The notes below the pieces were generated by a model that was not told where the DNA came from, did no database searches, and worked only from the letters and a program-made list of their open reading frames with translations. Below, piece by piece: positions 33,001 through 49,678 of a DNA stretch of 64,000 bases; within the stretch, counting starts at the first letter, position 1; the number at the start of each line of letters is the position of its first letter. The DNA is from Aulostomus chinensis (taxonomy: Eukaryota; Chordata; Actinopteri; Syngnathiformes; Aulostomidae). The stretch is taken from contig JBBMOA010000022.1 in the NCBI GenBank assembly GCA_037954235.1, positions 1,325,001 to 1,389,000 of the forward strand. The letters are read 5' to 3'. The position numbers and the translations under genes are program-made.

Positions 33001-34718
33001 ACATCAGATCCACCAGTAACACCAGACCAGTGGATGGTGGAGGTTCAGTTCTACATCAGATCCACCAGTAAACACCAGACTGGTGGATGTTGGAGGTTCA
33101 GTTCTACATCAGATCCACCAGTAAACACCAGACTGGTGGATGGTGGAGGTTCAGGTCTACATCAGATCCACCAGTAAACACCAGACTGGTGGATGTTGGA
33201 GTGGTGGAGTCTTAAAAACCTGGGTTGCTAACAAGAGTCTAGAGGAGCCTACAGAGGTCCTGGAGGTCATTAAAGGTCATCAGGGGGAAACACAAGAAGC
33301 CTGAAGCTTAGTGGTGGTGACCTTGAAGTCATGTGACCTTGATGTAGCTCCTTCATAGGCTACTGTTAGCTTAGCCCTGCTAACGTAGCATCCAGGCTTC
33401 CAGCATCATCAGAGGGTTCATTAGTGAAGATGATCTTGATGAACTGAACCTGGAAGATCATCAACTTTTGTTCACCAGAGCTGATTTACTGGTTCAATCA
33501 CCACAATCACATGGAGCGATCCTATTGGCTGCTGGGGAAGGAACCAGGAGATGACCACTTCCTGTTGGGGGAGGAACCAGGAGATGACCACTTCCTGTTA
33601 GATTACAAACACCTCATTAGTATTCTGTCATATAAATCCACCATTGCTCAATCAGTCATTCAGTGTTTTTACATCCAGGAACCACCGGGTGAAGAAACCC
33701 ACTCAGGAAAGTGACAACACCACCTTTAGCGGTGGTGAAGACAATGGGGACACCCGCTCACACCTGTCCCACGACTCCGCCCCTTCCCATGCTCCCCACC
33801 CCAGTGGTCAGACACCCTCGGAGGCAGGGCCAAGTCGAAAGCGGCCGCGGGTGTCTGATGACGGCTCTGGGCCAGAGGCAGACAGCGGGAGCCCAACTCC
33901 TCCACTGAGACGCCATAAAGAGGGGCCAAGCTCTGAGATAGAGCTGGTGTTCAGGCCACACCCACAGCTGGTCCATGCCCAGGACTACAACCAGACCAGG
34001 TGAGTTGGGACGCCTGGACAAAAGCAGTCGACAAGATGAATACGGTCCAACTAATCCCCATCATTTTGTGTCTGTACAGGTATGTAAAGACGACTGCCAA
34101 CGCCACCGTGGACCATCTGTCCAAGTACCTTGCCCTGCGCATCGCCCTGGAGGACCACCGGACCAAAAAAGAGCCAGAGGACGGAGAAAGAGAGGAGGGA
34201 GGACCGGAGGGAAGCGGGGAAACTGCAGGGACGACAGCCAGTGGAGAGGGGTCCAGTCTGAGCGACATCAGCGAGAAACAGTACACCATCTACATCATGA
34301 CGAGGGGAGGGCAGTTCTCGGTCAGTGTTTATCCGCACACGCTGAGGTCCCTCTGGTCTCTACCTCCATCGATGAATCATCCACTTAAACAGTTCAGCAT
34401 CATTTTGCCACAGAAAAAAAAAGTGACCTCAAAGAAAATTCCAAAGAAGACGTTCAGTTCTCTGTCCAACCTCCTTCTTTCCTCCCCCCTCAGACGCTGA
34501 ACGGATCTCTGACTCTGGAGTTGGTCAACGAGAAATACTGGAAGGTCAGAAAACCTCTGGAGCTCTTCTACGCTCCCACCAAGGATCCTCAGCAGCAGCC
34601 ACCGCCACCGCCGCCACCACAGTTGCAGCCGCAGCCGCAGCCACAGCCACAGCCACAGCCACAGCCACAGCCACAGCCGCAGCCACAGAAGTCTCCTGCT
34701 GCCCAGAGGGACGGATGA
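29983..34718 (+). CDS. ring1: E3 ubiquitin-protein ligase RING1, PRC1 subunit
   Basis: Polycomb repressive complex 1 ligase that monoubiquitinates histone H2A in the nucleus. The coding exons are 29983-30060, 30239-30399, 31638-31862, 33679-33999, 34080-34320 and 34494-34718. All phases match, giving 416 aa. The C3HC4 RING finger is intact: C48, C51, C64, H66, C69, C72, C84, C87, with CPICLDML and CPTCRKK. A disordered Ser/Pro-rich middle follows. The C-terminal RAWUL domain contains [39 protein letters not shown] and [16 protein letters not shown]. The middle (NTTFSGGE) and the ending [11 protein letters not shown] match RING1 rather than RNF2. The protein runs on past the usual end into a Gln/Pro dipeptide tract. 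Introns carry a (GT)n run at 30061-30100, nested MITEs and a minisatellite. The start ATG is in exon 2, in the context AAACATGG. Confidence 0.97.
30452..31514. mobile_element. MITE-like DNA transposon in ring1 intron, split by a second element
   Basis: The terminal inverted repeats GGGATACTTCACCCA (30456) and TGGGTGAAGTATCAC (to 31512) agree at 14 of 15 positions. The interior carries the motif 'attagcttcgagctaaat' / 'tggctggctcttcctgcatt' at about 30800-30845. The same ends and interior motif define the element at 36814-37168. A second element (30893-31462) lies inside this one. Confidence 0.75.
30893..31462. mobile_element. Nested DNA element inside the ring1 intron MITE
   Basis: The ends CCCTTCCACCCTG (30894) and CAGTGTGAAAGGG (31450-31462) are inverted repeats with 11 of 13 matches. 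The interior is rich in CpG and ACCCG words, including 'acccgggtgttaaatggctc'. Removing it restores the same arrangement as the copy at 36814-37168. No transposase was seen. Confidence 0.6.
32258..33204 (+). repeat. Minisatellite, 53-bp unit, about 18 copies, ring1 intron
   Basis: The unit runs from 'ttctacatcagatccaccag' through 'taaacaccagaccggtggat' to 'ggtggaggttcag'. Eighteen copies are countable by the word 'acatcagat'. They differ by point changes (ACC/ACT GGT, GGTGG/GTTGG) and a few 1-bp deletions. It lies in the intron between the coding exons ending at 31862 and starting at 33679. Confidence 0.96.
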
Positions 34719-36813
34719 AAAGTTGGACACTTCTCACATTTAAGCCACTGCAACCCCGAAGGATCCTGCGTGTCCTCTCCTGCTGCTGTCAGGTGGGATT
34801 CTTGAGGCGTCGAATCAATAGACTGATCAGAAGAAGGAAGAATCACAGAAAGTAACTGCGGGTAAATCTTTGATTTCATTTTTGTTAATGCTTTAGAAGG
34901 TAAAAAGCCTTTTCTATATATTAAAAAAATCCTAGCTTCAAACTATCAGGAACAGTCAGGACTAACCTGCCTGATGTCAAGAAGGAAAGATGGAGTCTCT
35001 TTTTCTTTGAACTCCCTGATAGGAGCCATCTGTGTTCTAGTATGCGACTACATCTGAGTACGTAGTGCTAATGCTAACAGCTACGCTGCAGCTTGCACAT
35101 CTCCAGGTGCCTGAATATTTAGTGCTGTTGGCAACATGATAAGTTACAAGACTGAGACGATGATCTTTTTTTCAATATTTTTTGATATAACAGCCATCAG
35201 ATGAACTATTTTCAACACTGGAGCTGCAGTTAGCAGCCACGACAGCACTCAGCGTGTCCAGGCCAACTTTGACCTCATTAAATATGCTTCACAACTACCC
35301 AACTGACAGATAGATACAAACTTGCTCACTGGGTTCCTGCGACAGTGGGCGTGTCAAGGACCACATTTCACCTTGATGACACACCACGTTCAAGCAGTGA
35401 GGGTGACACCAGCCACAGCAGGTGATCACACTCACAAACAAGGAAGTACCTTTTTTCTTGTCATTTTTCAGTTATAATTCTCAATTGTCTGAATTATGAG
35501 GTTAAATTAATGATTTTCAGATGATAAATGAAAATTACAAGTGATTTATTTACTTCAAAATTAAGGGGGTGGTTTAGATTTATTGAAAGTGCTGCTGTCA
35601 GGGTCTTGGGTGGCTGTGGGTCGGGGCATCCTCCGTGCAGCAGCTCCATGTTCAGCATTGCGCTGCAGGAAAATGTATTTAATCAAATTAAATAAACGGC
35701 CACCAAAAAAATACCCAGCATACATGTAATATGTTGACGTGTGCGCTGCACAGCCCTTCAGTCTGGCTCTATATTTTCAGCCGTAGCACTTCCCTCATAT
35801 CCCTGCGCATGCAACACACTATTACTACTCTGCACCACAGCAGGGCGCTGCCGCTCCCGTGCTGGCACGCGCGTGCCGAGGTCCGACTACCGCCGAGCGC
35901 CTCATACACTCACTCTATTACATTGTTATTAAAGATTTTTGTCAAACAAATAGAGAATTGTTTTCTTCAAATGAAAGTTTGTGTAAACGGGGGAGATTGC
36001 GATGCTGCTGATCCATGTGATCACTGCCGTCCCTGCACCTCCAGGGGTGTCCTGCATCCCTGCTCAGAGGAATGTGTCATACCAAAGGGTTTTACTCCCA
36101 AATACTTCTCGAAAAGGAAAAGTTCCTCTCATAGACATTGGAAATAATTTTTTTAAGTGAGGAAGTACTTACAGGAGCTCAAAATGACAGTCACGCTCCA
36201 CATGGTTGAGGTGCTAGGAGCCGCGTCGCTAGAGGCTACAGGACACATTCTTCAGTCACGTTCTGCAAATGTTACCGAGACTTCATATGTGGGTGAAAAC
36301 TACAGAGCTACTGTTTAGAGATGGAATATTAAAAGTTTCCTGGTGCGACAGAATCGGACAGGTCCCTAACAAAGTTGGATCACATGATTGTCTTCTTGAA
36401 TGCTTCGCGATCCGAGGCAGGAGGACGGCGGCTGAGTTGACGCACAAACTCACAGCTGATGGTCAAAACTAGAAAACCTAAAAACAGGTCATCACATTTC
36501 TTGGAATCTATTTTTGTACAACTGCTCTGGAGACTGAGCTCTTGGATGACCCCTTGTGAGTGAGTCGTTACAGCTGAGCTGTACTGTCTGATAAACTGGT
36601 ACCCATAATCCTCTGTTAGGTGACTAATATGAAACCTGGTGATTGTGGTGTTACTTAAAATGTTGCTTTGACATCAGTGATGGAGTAGAACTTCCTTTTG
36701 CGAGTCTTACAGTTTGAATTCTAGTTTTCTGACTTTTAAGATGTAGCTTCTGTCTCTCAACCTTAAGGCTGAGTTTAGTGTTTCTGACTCGACGCCGTAA
36801 GCAGCAGCTTCGA
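34719..36813. other. ring1 3'UTR and intergenic sequence
   Basis: A plausible ring1 AATAAA lies at 35691-35696; none closer was convincing. The open frame at 35731-36147 has no recognisable domain or splice context and is taken as chance. Nothing else was recognised. Confidence 0.55.
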
Positions 36814-37168
36814 GCAGTACTTCACCCAAAAAGTGCATTGTGCCTTTAAGCTGCTCACAAATGGGCGTCGCACTGGCGCTCGTTCACGGCAGCGCTGTAG
36901 CGTTCCCGTTCACCTCCCACGTTAGTGGATGACTTTTCATCCTCCAGGATTCTACCAGACGACCTGGAAAGTTACTGGACACCTCTGGAGCGGTTTAGCT
37001 GTTCTTGGCCGTCAGTCTCCATTAGCCTCAAGCCAAAGGAACATGGCCGGCTCTTCCTGCATTCAGGAGTCACAAGGAAGTGAAGCAGGAAGAGAAACAT
37101 ATTTGGGAACTCAAGACTCCTAATGAGTACTTTAAGTATCAATACTCTGTTTGGGTGAAGTATCACGT
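36814..37168. mobile_element. MITE, intact copy of the ring1-intron family
   Basis: It begins AGTACTTCACCCA (36816) and ends TGGGTGAAGTATCAC (37152-37166). The interior has 'cagtctccattagcctcaag' and 'ggccggctcttcctgcattc', shared with 30800-30845. At about 355 bp it shows the size of the element without the nested insertion. Confidence 0.75.
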
Positions 37169-37856
37169 TCATCTGAATTCTCTTTGCTCCAGTTCTGTAA
37201 ATGCACTTTAATATTTCCTGCAGCCACGTTTTCCTACCTTACCTCAGTTTTATGGAACAGCTTTGATAAAAACCAGCGTTTCTCTCCAGTTGTTTCCTCC
37301 CTGTCAGCGATGCAGCTCAATAAAGGACGGAACAAAGGCTGGGTGTGAACTCTCGTCCTTCACCAGACGGCGGCTGCTCTCTACTCAGGTGTATTTGAGT
37401 TCACTACTTTGAAGCTTGTTTTCACAGATTGTTCTGTCACGCAGGGATGAAGCGTTGACTTTGGAAACTGATCCCAAAATGGATCCTGGAATTTCAACAT
37501 TGAGTTATTTCACAATTTTAAATAACTGGACATGAGCAGAATGATAGAATACACAGCTGCAGTTCTGTCAGGACTCAGCGACTTGTGGTTTTAACTTCAG
37601 TTTCAGAAAACGTAGCTCAACACACTTTGGTTGTTGCATCACTGCTGTCCTGCATGGCTCTGAAGTCACAACTGGTGTAGTGGTTCAGAGGGAAGATGTG
37701 GGATTAATCTACAGTTTGATGAGACAGTTTCCCTCATTTCAACTGAACTTTCACATTTCTCATGCGGTTGACTAGTTTGAGAAAATATCCCAGAAATGAA
37801 AATACAACAAGCCATTTAAAAGCAGCACAGCAGGACAGATTTGTGGACTGTAGCAC

Positions 37857-37862
37857 TTTATT
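37857..37862 (-). promoter_or_regulatory. rps18: rps18 polyadenylation signal
   Basis: AATAAA on the minus strand, 24 bases past the stop codon. Such a short 3'UTR is typical of ribosomal protein genes. Confidence 0.85.
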
Positions 37863-37885
37863 GAAGAAAGAGGACGCAGGGGAGT

Positions 37886-41050
<3,165 letters not shown>

Positions 41051-41373
41051 CTTGGAAGTAGGTTCCGTGCGAAGAGGAAGTCACAACGTCCTCGCGAGAG
41101 TTTGAAAGTGCTCTCGACGGAAGTCGGTCCATCGCCTCAAATGTGTCTGACATGAAATTCATGATCTGTTTTATAAATATTTATGAATTAATTCATGCAG
41201 CATCGACACAAAATGAGTTTTATATCACTTATTTGTCAGGCAGACATTTAAAGAATCAGCAAGGTGTATTGATGAGCCCCGTGTCTCCCCGGTCGGGGAG
41301 ATGAAGCGGAACTTAAATATTTTTGTGACGCGTGTGTGTGTATCGTTTGTAGTTCTGTCTTAAATTCGGCGCA
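41051..41373. promoter_or_regulatory. Bidirectional promoter of rps18 and vps52
   Basis: Only 323 bases separate the two start codons, which point away from each other. Near the rps18 side is CCTCGCGAGAG (41090-41100), nearly the palindrome TCTCGCGAGA known from housekeeping and bidirectional promoters. No TATA box was seen on either side. The same head-to-head pair exists in human. Confidence 0.75.
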
Positions 41374-44300
41374 ATGGCGGAAGGAGTTGCCGCTGCAGTA
41401 CTCGGCACCGATGTCAACACAGCTGGAAACCCCACAGAAGTCGCTATGGCCTACTTACAAGATGAGGTGGTTTTTAACTTCGTGTGTTTGAAGCGACATA
41501 AAACATGACGGTGTCAAGAACAGGTCGTTACGCCCACTGCCTGTAGCCTGTTAGCGTCCACTGAATCAAGGCGGCTGTGACGTTAGCAGGTAGATGTAGC
41601 CAAAAGCAGCTAACTAAGTTACACCTCAGCTATTTTCATGAATGAACAGCCATCCACAATGCACGAATTTTGTGCGCTTTTTTTTTTTTTTTTTTTACAG
41701 GGTCAAGATACGCTTAGCATTCGTAGCTGTGAGAATAATGCCGAACAATATGATTTCCTGAGTTGTGATGTCGTAAGTCCAGTATCACTCAGGATTTATT
41801 GTTGGACCTAAAATGAGTCGCTTTAGTCAGTTTTTCAGCCCCAGTTCCCCCAATGCTCTACCTTCACGTGTAAATGTCCTGCTTGTCTCTGTTGTCTAGC
41901 ACTTTTTCACCCTCGGACTGAGTATTTTTCAGCATTGACCCAGCTGAACATGGAAATTGACGCTGTCCCCTTTGGCTCTGGGGAACACAAGAAGCATATT
42001 TAACTTATTTGTAGAACAGATGCTAGTTTTTCTGTTTGACTATTTCCCTCTCAGACTGCCGATGGAGAACTCAGCCACCTCAACCTGGGAGACCTGGACA
42101 TCACCACTGATGAGTTCATCCTGGATGAAGTGGAGAGTAAGTCAGCATTCATTTGTTGATACTCTGGATACGAAGGAGAACAATGCACGTGCTGCTGACA
42201 CTGTCAGTATCACATCATTGAACGGACCAACTCCCCCTCGCTGCTGAAATATACATTCACACAGAGAAACAATTGACATGATTACAGTTTACTGGAGTTC
42301 TTTTCATTGTTTGCAAATTTGCACATTTCTCTGTCTTCTCAAGTGTTTGTGTTCAAACTCTAAAAGGTAGGAACATTTTATGTACGTAGGCATCATGGCT
42401 GCTGCTCCTCTCTCCCACAGTTCATATCCAGGCCAATCTGGAGGATGACCTGGTGAAGGAGGCGCTCAAAACGGTCAGAATTTTCTCTCGTGCTCGTGGT
42501 TCAAGTGCCTGCCAGGAGCGATGTTAACCCTTTGATGTGGGCCTCTATGTCTCTGGAGTGGCCTTGGGGGGTCGGGAAGTGTCTCAGTTAGTTGAACTTT
42601 GCCCCACTGTGCTGCAGCCTTAGAGGTCCTGAGGCAACAACAGCCTCAGAGGTTCTATGTGAAAGCAAGTTCATGTAACATTTGCATCTCCATCCCAGAT
42701 TCAGCTCCGATCTGATGAGAGGCTTCAGGTGGTTTTCTTTCTGATCCTCTGAGAAGTCATTGGCCTGCAGACCCTCGTCCAAAAACTGCTGAGCAACCGT
42801 GGTTCGGTCTGCTTTAATTAAGATGGTGGAATATGAAATTATGTTGTTAGCTTGGAGTGTCATTCGTGGTAAAGTTGTGCCAAAGCATGGTTTGATGGAT
42901 TTATTTATTAATAGTGATTATATATTGTTACTGTATTAATGGACTTGGGTGGACCAATCAGCAGGTACGCCCTCGATGTGTCACGCTCATCAGAGTGTGG
43001 TTGTGCAGCTGCAGTCACTTGCGTCAGGAGGAAGCTTTGTAATTAGTTTCAGTGATCATTAACACTGTTAAGATCAGAGGGACTGAAATGTTTAGGAGCA
43101 GTCAGTGAGATGAATGGGATTTTTATAACCCAGACAGATTGTCTCTGTTTGCAGGGCGTCGACCTCCGTCAGTACTCCAAACAGGTCGAGGTGGAGCTGC
43201 AGAGGATTGAACAGGCCTCCATCAAAGACTGTATCCTCCTTGTCCTGCTGGGTGGCCAGAGACTAGTAAACCCTCTGAGTCTGGTTGGCCTCAGAGAACA
43301 TTCCTCTCACTGCAGACTCCTTTTCACTTCACCTCCATGGAAACGGCCCCATCACCTCTGTGCGGTTTGACCTGGTTAAATTATATGAAAAAGCCCAAAA
43401 CAAAAGTTGAATTCTTTGATTTTTTTTTCCAAAAATGAAACTTGAACTGATACATCCCAGCATCCAGAAGTGGTACTAATATTCATGACATTGTTATGTC
43501 ACATGTTGACTGATTTCTAGTTTGTCTCACTTGTCCAGTTTCTCTTACCTGCAGTTCAGCAGATTTTTGTTGAGTCTTTGTCGTGTGTCTGTTGGTCTGA
43601 GCTGAGTCGGTCCCAGCATTTTATTCCTATTGAACTCCTCCATGACGTGACCTGTTGTGTTTTCCTGAGCGTTGGTCTGTCAGACATCAAGGAGAGTCAG
43701 AACATCGCTCTGCTGCACAACCAGATCACCGCCTGTGACTCCATCCTGGAGGTAAGATGGGGTGTCTTCATCCTGGTCCGTCTGACTGAAGCGAAGCCTT
43801 ATCTCTCTCTTGAGGAAAGGCAAAAATGTCTTTTGTTGTCTTATAATTGCTTGTGTCCATCCGTCCACCCGTTTGTCCTCTCAGCGTATGGAGGGCATGC
43901 TGAGCGGCTTCCAGAGCGACCTGTCCTCCATCAGCAGTGAGATCCAGACGCTTCAGCAGCAGTCAGTCAGCATGAACGTTCGGCTAAAGAACCGGCAGGC
44001 TGTCCGCAGCCACCTCAGTCAGCTGGTGGATGAGCTGGTGGTGCCCGGCGCCATGATCTCGTGAGTCACCGCTCCAGGGCTCTGCTGTTGTAGGTGCGCG
44101 TGCAGGTCTGCAATGTTGCTGTTTGTCATCACAGCACCATACTGGACAGTCCTGTGACAGAACAGGAGTTCCTGGAGCAGCTCCATGAACTCAACAACAA
44201 GATCAACTTTGCCAAGGAGCTGAGCTTTCGAGAAACGCTGGCCTGCTCCGATATCCAGGACATCGTAGACCGCCTCAAACTCAAGGTGAGGGGAGTCTTG

Positions 44301-45826
44301 GCTCGTCTACCTGCTGGCAATACAGACTACAGGGTTTATATATACACACACACACACACATTACCAGGCAAACACACCTTTGTATTCGGGGTTTTTTCTT
44401 TATTTGTACTACTTTCTACATTGCAGATCCACACTGAGGACATCAAATATATGAAGCAGGATTTATGGAATTATGCAGCAGAGAAAAACATGTTAACTGT
44501 AAACCTGTTTGATATTCTAGCTCCTCAAAGTGGCCTCCCTCTGCTCGTCCTTCTCTCTGGGAGCTTCATGATGTCATCACCTGAAATGGTGCTCGGCGTC
44601 TCTGGGAACTCCTTCAAGTCTGTTGGAAAACCATTTCAGGTGATGACATCATGAAGCTCCCTGAGAGAAGGACGAGCAGAGGGAGGCCACTTTGAGGAGC
44701 TTAAGTATAAAATGTGTTTGAGTTATTTCACACTTTTGTTGACTACATAATTCCAGATGTGTTCATTCATAGTTTTGTTGCCCTCAGTGAGAACCTACAA
44801 TGTAAACAGTCATGAAAATAAAGAACCCATTAAATGAGAAGGCGAGTCCTAACTTTTGACTGGTAGTGTGTACACACACACACACACACACACGCTAATA
44901 TTGTGCTAACATGTATTACTCATTTCAGGCTGTGTCTAAGATTCGAGAGTTCATCCTTCAGAAAATCTACTCTTTCAGGAAGCCGATGACCAACTACCAG
45001 ATCCCTCAGAACACTCTGCTGAAGTACAGGTGAGCACACCTGCACCAGTCCCTTCACTGGCTCCTGGCTCCGCCCATGTTTGGAAATATCACAGCAGCAA
45101 AAAGTGACTGTTACTTTAGGTTCGCTGACAATCAGCGAATGCAGAGATGAAACCCTCAAACACAAGCAGCTAAACCTGTAATGACTGGATTTCATCTTGA
45201 AGGCTTCGTTGGCACCGCAGCTGTTGACGCTCACTTCAGATGTTTTGCTCAGATCTGGTTTTCAAGGCCGTTCCCTTTATGTGTGAAATGTGACGTTTAC
45301 CTGACTGGAGGGAACTGCTCATGTGCTGAAGAAGAAGATGCTTCAAATCATATTTTATTATCTTTTTTTCTGTGGTTTTTAAGTTCTTTTCCAGAAAAGT
45401 AGGAGTTATAAAAACACTGAAAATTGTGGGACATTCATGTTGACAGAGCTTGTAAACGCCCTCTTCCTATCCGTCACACTTTTTTCTGTCTGCTGCAGAT
45501 TTTTCTACCAGTTCCTTCTAGCCAACGAGAGAACGGTGGCGAAGGAGGTCCGGGACGAGTACGTGGACACAATGAGCAAGATTTACTACAGTTACTTCAA
45601 GTCCTACAGCAGCCGGCTGCTCAAGGTTCAGGTAGGCGGAGTCACACAGGACGCCAAAGAGCGCTGGCTTATGTCAATGTGGCTTCTCTGTGATAATGTC
45701 CATCATCACCTGTGAATAAACAAACAAATAAATAATCCAACTGTAATGTGTACGCAGTACGAGGAGGTGGCTGACAAAGACGACCTGATGGGAGTCGAAG
45801 ACACAGCCAAGAAAGGTAGTGCGTGT

Positions 45827-45870
<44 letters not shown>

Positions 45871-48800
45871 CATGGAATTTTTGGAATGGAGGCAGCGAGC
45901 CGACAAGAGCTGCTGCTCCTGGCACCTGATCAAACGAGTGGGTGTGTTTCATGTCATGGGGTGAGTGAACACATCATACGTGTGAGAGTGACACACATAC
46001 CAGACACACTGATCATTTGTCACGCCTGAGGCTGAGAAGGCTGGTGACCTGCTGATGCCCCTCTTACGTGCATCGTGTGACAAGTTGTGTGAAACCAGAA
46101 AAGAATGACATTTGACGAGCTGGACTTGTGTGCGTCTTCTGCTCATTAACACGTTGTTCCCACCAAACTCCACTGTTCATATATGTTCCCTGACAAAAGT
46201 GCAGCTTTAGCATGTTGAGCTGCTGCAGGCAGTGTTTTTTTAGCAGGCATTTTAGTTTTAGTCTCAGTCTTTGGACTAAATGCTTCTTAGTTCTAGTCAC
46301 ATGTTCGTCATTTCTATCCTTGATAGTTTTAGTCGATGAAAACCCAAAGGTTTCAGTCAAATATCAAAGATCCTCTCAATAAAGATGTGTGTGTACTTAA
46401 GAGGCCACTCCAGTGTTAGAATGAAGCACTGAACTGATCCACCTTCAAAGGGGAGTTTCCCCTCTTTTTCTCTCTCTACCTTTTACTTTTATTATTTTGT
46501 TACAGAAGCAGACAACACACTGGCCCACAATAGGAGTATTGTATCACAATAAGATGGGATTAAACAAAATGAAAGCACACTTGACTTCCATGTGAACGAC
46601 CTCGTGTCCTCCATGTTGGCTTCAGCTGCTGTTATTGGTTAAAGCATCCAGGTGTGTTGCTTAGACAGGGAACAGCAGCAGGTCTGAGGATTCCCGTGTT
46701 TCCCAGTCCCACAAACACGGGTCAAAGCACTCCACCTGCCCCCCGTCCACAAATGGACAGGGTTTTATTCATAACATGCTAGATTACTAGAAGGGCTGCT
46801 TTAAACCATTCTCATCCCAGCCGCTTCACATTCGGCTGCAAACTGTCCCAGCAAGAGCTGGAGGTCGTGGCCCGATGGCGCTAAGAGGACAACGTCATCC
46901 GCAAACAGCAAAGACGACATCCTCCCGCCACCAAACTCAACCCCCTCCACCACCCGGCTGCGCCTAGAAATTCTGTCCATAAAAGTTATGAACAGAACCA
47001 GTAACAAAGGGCAGCCTTGGCGGAGTCCAACCCTCACTGGGAACAAGTCCGACTTACTACCGGCCACACGGACCAGACTCTCACTCCTCCGGTAGAATGA
47101 CCGAATGGCCCTTTGTAAAGGGCCATTCACCCCGTACTCCTGGAGTACCCCCCACAGTATGCTCCTGGGAACACGGTCGTAAGCCTTCTCCAAGTCCACA
47201 AAGCACATGTGGACTGGTTGGGCAAACTCCCATGCCCCCTCCAGCACCCTAGCGAGGGTGAAGAGCTGATCCACGGTTCCACGGCCGGGACGAAAACCAC
47301 ACTGCTCCTCCTCAATCTGAGGTTCGACTATCGCCCTGACCCTCCTCTCCAGTACCCTGGCGTAGACCTTACCAGGGAGGCTGAGAAGTGTGATCCCCCG
47401 ATAGTTGGAACACACCCTCTGGTCCCCTTTTATTAAAGATGGGGACCACCACCCCAGTCTGCCACTCCAAAGGCACTTCCCCCGATGTCCACGCAATGTT
47501 GCAGAGACGTGTCAGCCAAGACAGCCCCACTACATCCAGAGCCTTGAGATACCCAGGGCAGATCTCATCCACCCCCGGGGCTCTGCCACCGCGGAGTTGT
47601 TTAACTGCCTCGGCGACTTCTGCCCCGGAGATTGGATGACCCCCCCCCAAGCACTCCCCAGACTCTGTCTCCTCCACGGAGTACGTGCTGGTGGGATTGA
47701 GGAGTTCCTCAAAGTATTCCTTCCACCGCCCAGTTGACGTCAACAGCCTCCCACCCCCACTGTAAACAGTGTGGGCAAGTTGCCGCCTTCCCCCCCTGAG
47801 GCGATGGACGGTTTGCCAGAACCTTTTTGGAGCCGACCGATAGTCGTTCTCCATGGCCTCACCGAACTCTTCCCACGCCCGAGTTTTTGCTTTGGCGACC
47901 GCCACAGCTGCACACCGTTTGGCCTGCCGGTACCGGTCAGCTGCCTCTGGAGACCCACAGGCCAGCCATGCCCTGTAAGCCTCCTTCTTCAGCCTGACGG
48001 CTCCCCTCACCTCTGGTGTCCACCAGCGGGTTCGAGGATTACCCCCGCGGCCGGCCCCAGCAGCCTTGCGGCCACAGCTCACAGCAGCCGCCTCGACAAT
48101 GGCAGATCGGAACATGGCCCATTCGGACTCAATGTCCCCCACTACCCCCGTGATGTGATCAAAGCTCTGCCGGAGGTGGGAGTTAAAGATCGTTCTGACT
48201 GGTTCTTCTGCCAGGCGTTCCCAACAAACCCTCACTACTCGTTTGGGCCTGCCGGGTCTGCGCGGCATCTTCCCCTGCCATCTGATCCAACTCACCACCA
48301 GATGGTGATCAGTTGGCAGCTCAGCTCCTCTCTTCACCCGAGTGTCCAGAACATGCGGTCGCAGGTCAAATGATACGACTATAAAATCGATCATAGACCT
48401 GCGACCTAGGGTGTCCTGGTGCCATGTGCACCGGTGGGCATCCTTATGCTCGAACATGGTGTTCGTTATGGCCAAACTGCGACTTGCACAGAAGTCCAAT
48501 AACTGAACACCACTCGGGTTCAGGTTGGGCCTGCCGTTCCTCCCAATCACACCTCTCCAGGTCATGCTGTCGTTGCCCACGTGAGCGTTGAAGTCTCCCA
48601 GTAGGACAATGGAGTCCCCAGCCGGGGCACCATCCAGTACCCTTCCCAAGGACTCCAAAAAGGGTGGGTACTCTGAACTGGTGTTCGGCGCATATGCGCA
48701 GACCACAGTCAGGACCCGTTCCCCGACCCGAAGGCGCAGGGAAGCAACCCTTTCGTCCACGGGGGTAAACCCCAACGTACAGGCAGAGAGTCGAGGGGCA

Positions 48801-49626
48801 ACAAAAAAGCCCACCCCCGCCCTCCGCCTCTCACCCGGAGCAACTCCAGCAAAAGAGAAAGTCCAACCCCTCTCAAGGACTCGGGTTCCGGACCCAGAGC
48901 TATGTGTCGAGGTGAGGCCGACTATATCTAGCCGATAACGCTCAACCTCTTCCACCAGCTCCAGCTCCTTCCCCACCAGAGAGGTAACTTTCCATGTCCC
49001 AAAAGCCAGCTTCCATGTCTGTGGTTCAGACAGCCGAGGCACCCGCCTGAAACTGCCACCCAAACCACATTGCACCGGACCCCTCCGGTTCCCCCGATGA
49101 GTGGTGAGTCCAAGGGAGGACGTGCCTGTGTCTCCTCTTCGGGCTGGGCCCGGCCGGGTCCCACGGACCAAGGCCCGGCCACCAGGCGCCCGCCTTCGAG
49201 CCCCCACCCCGGGCCTGGCTCCAGGGCGGGGCCCCGGTGCCCCTCCGGGCAGGGTACACATCGCACTTGCTGGTTTTTCCATGAAGGGTCTGTTGAACCG
49301 TTCTTTGTCTGGCCCTTCGCCTAGGACCAGTCTGCCTTGGGTGACCCTACCAGGGGCAAAATGCCCCCGACAGCATAGCTCCTAGGGTCACTAGGGCACT
49401 CAAACTCCTCCACCACGGTAAGGTGACGGTTCCAGGAGGAGTGATGGCTCCACGGGGAGGTGGAACCACCACCACCACCAAACTTTAGGCTTCATTCAAA
49501 CAGAAACTGCATCTCAGGGCGAGCCTCACAGACTAAAGCTATGCTTCAATCATCCCTCTGTTCACGACCAACCGACGCCACTGCTGCTGCCGTGGTGAGA
49601 GTCTCGTCCTCTGCAGACAGGCCCAG

Positions 49627-49678
<52 letters not shown>

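Noticed and set aside
32258..33204. CRISPR-like regular repeats
   Set aside because: A 53-bp head-to-tail minisatellite without unique spacers, in an intron.
35731..36147. Plus-strand ORF of 138 codons with several Cys
   Set aside because: No signal, domain or splice context and no neighbour suggesting a gene. Probably chance.
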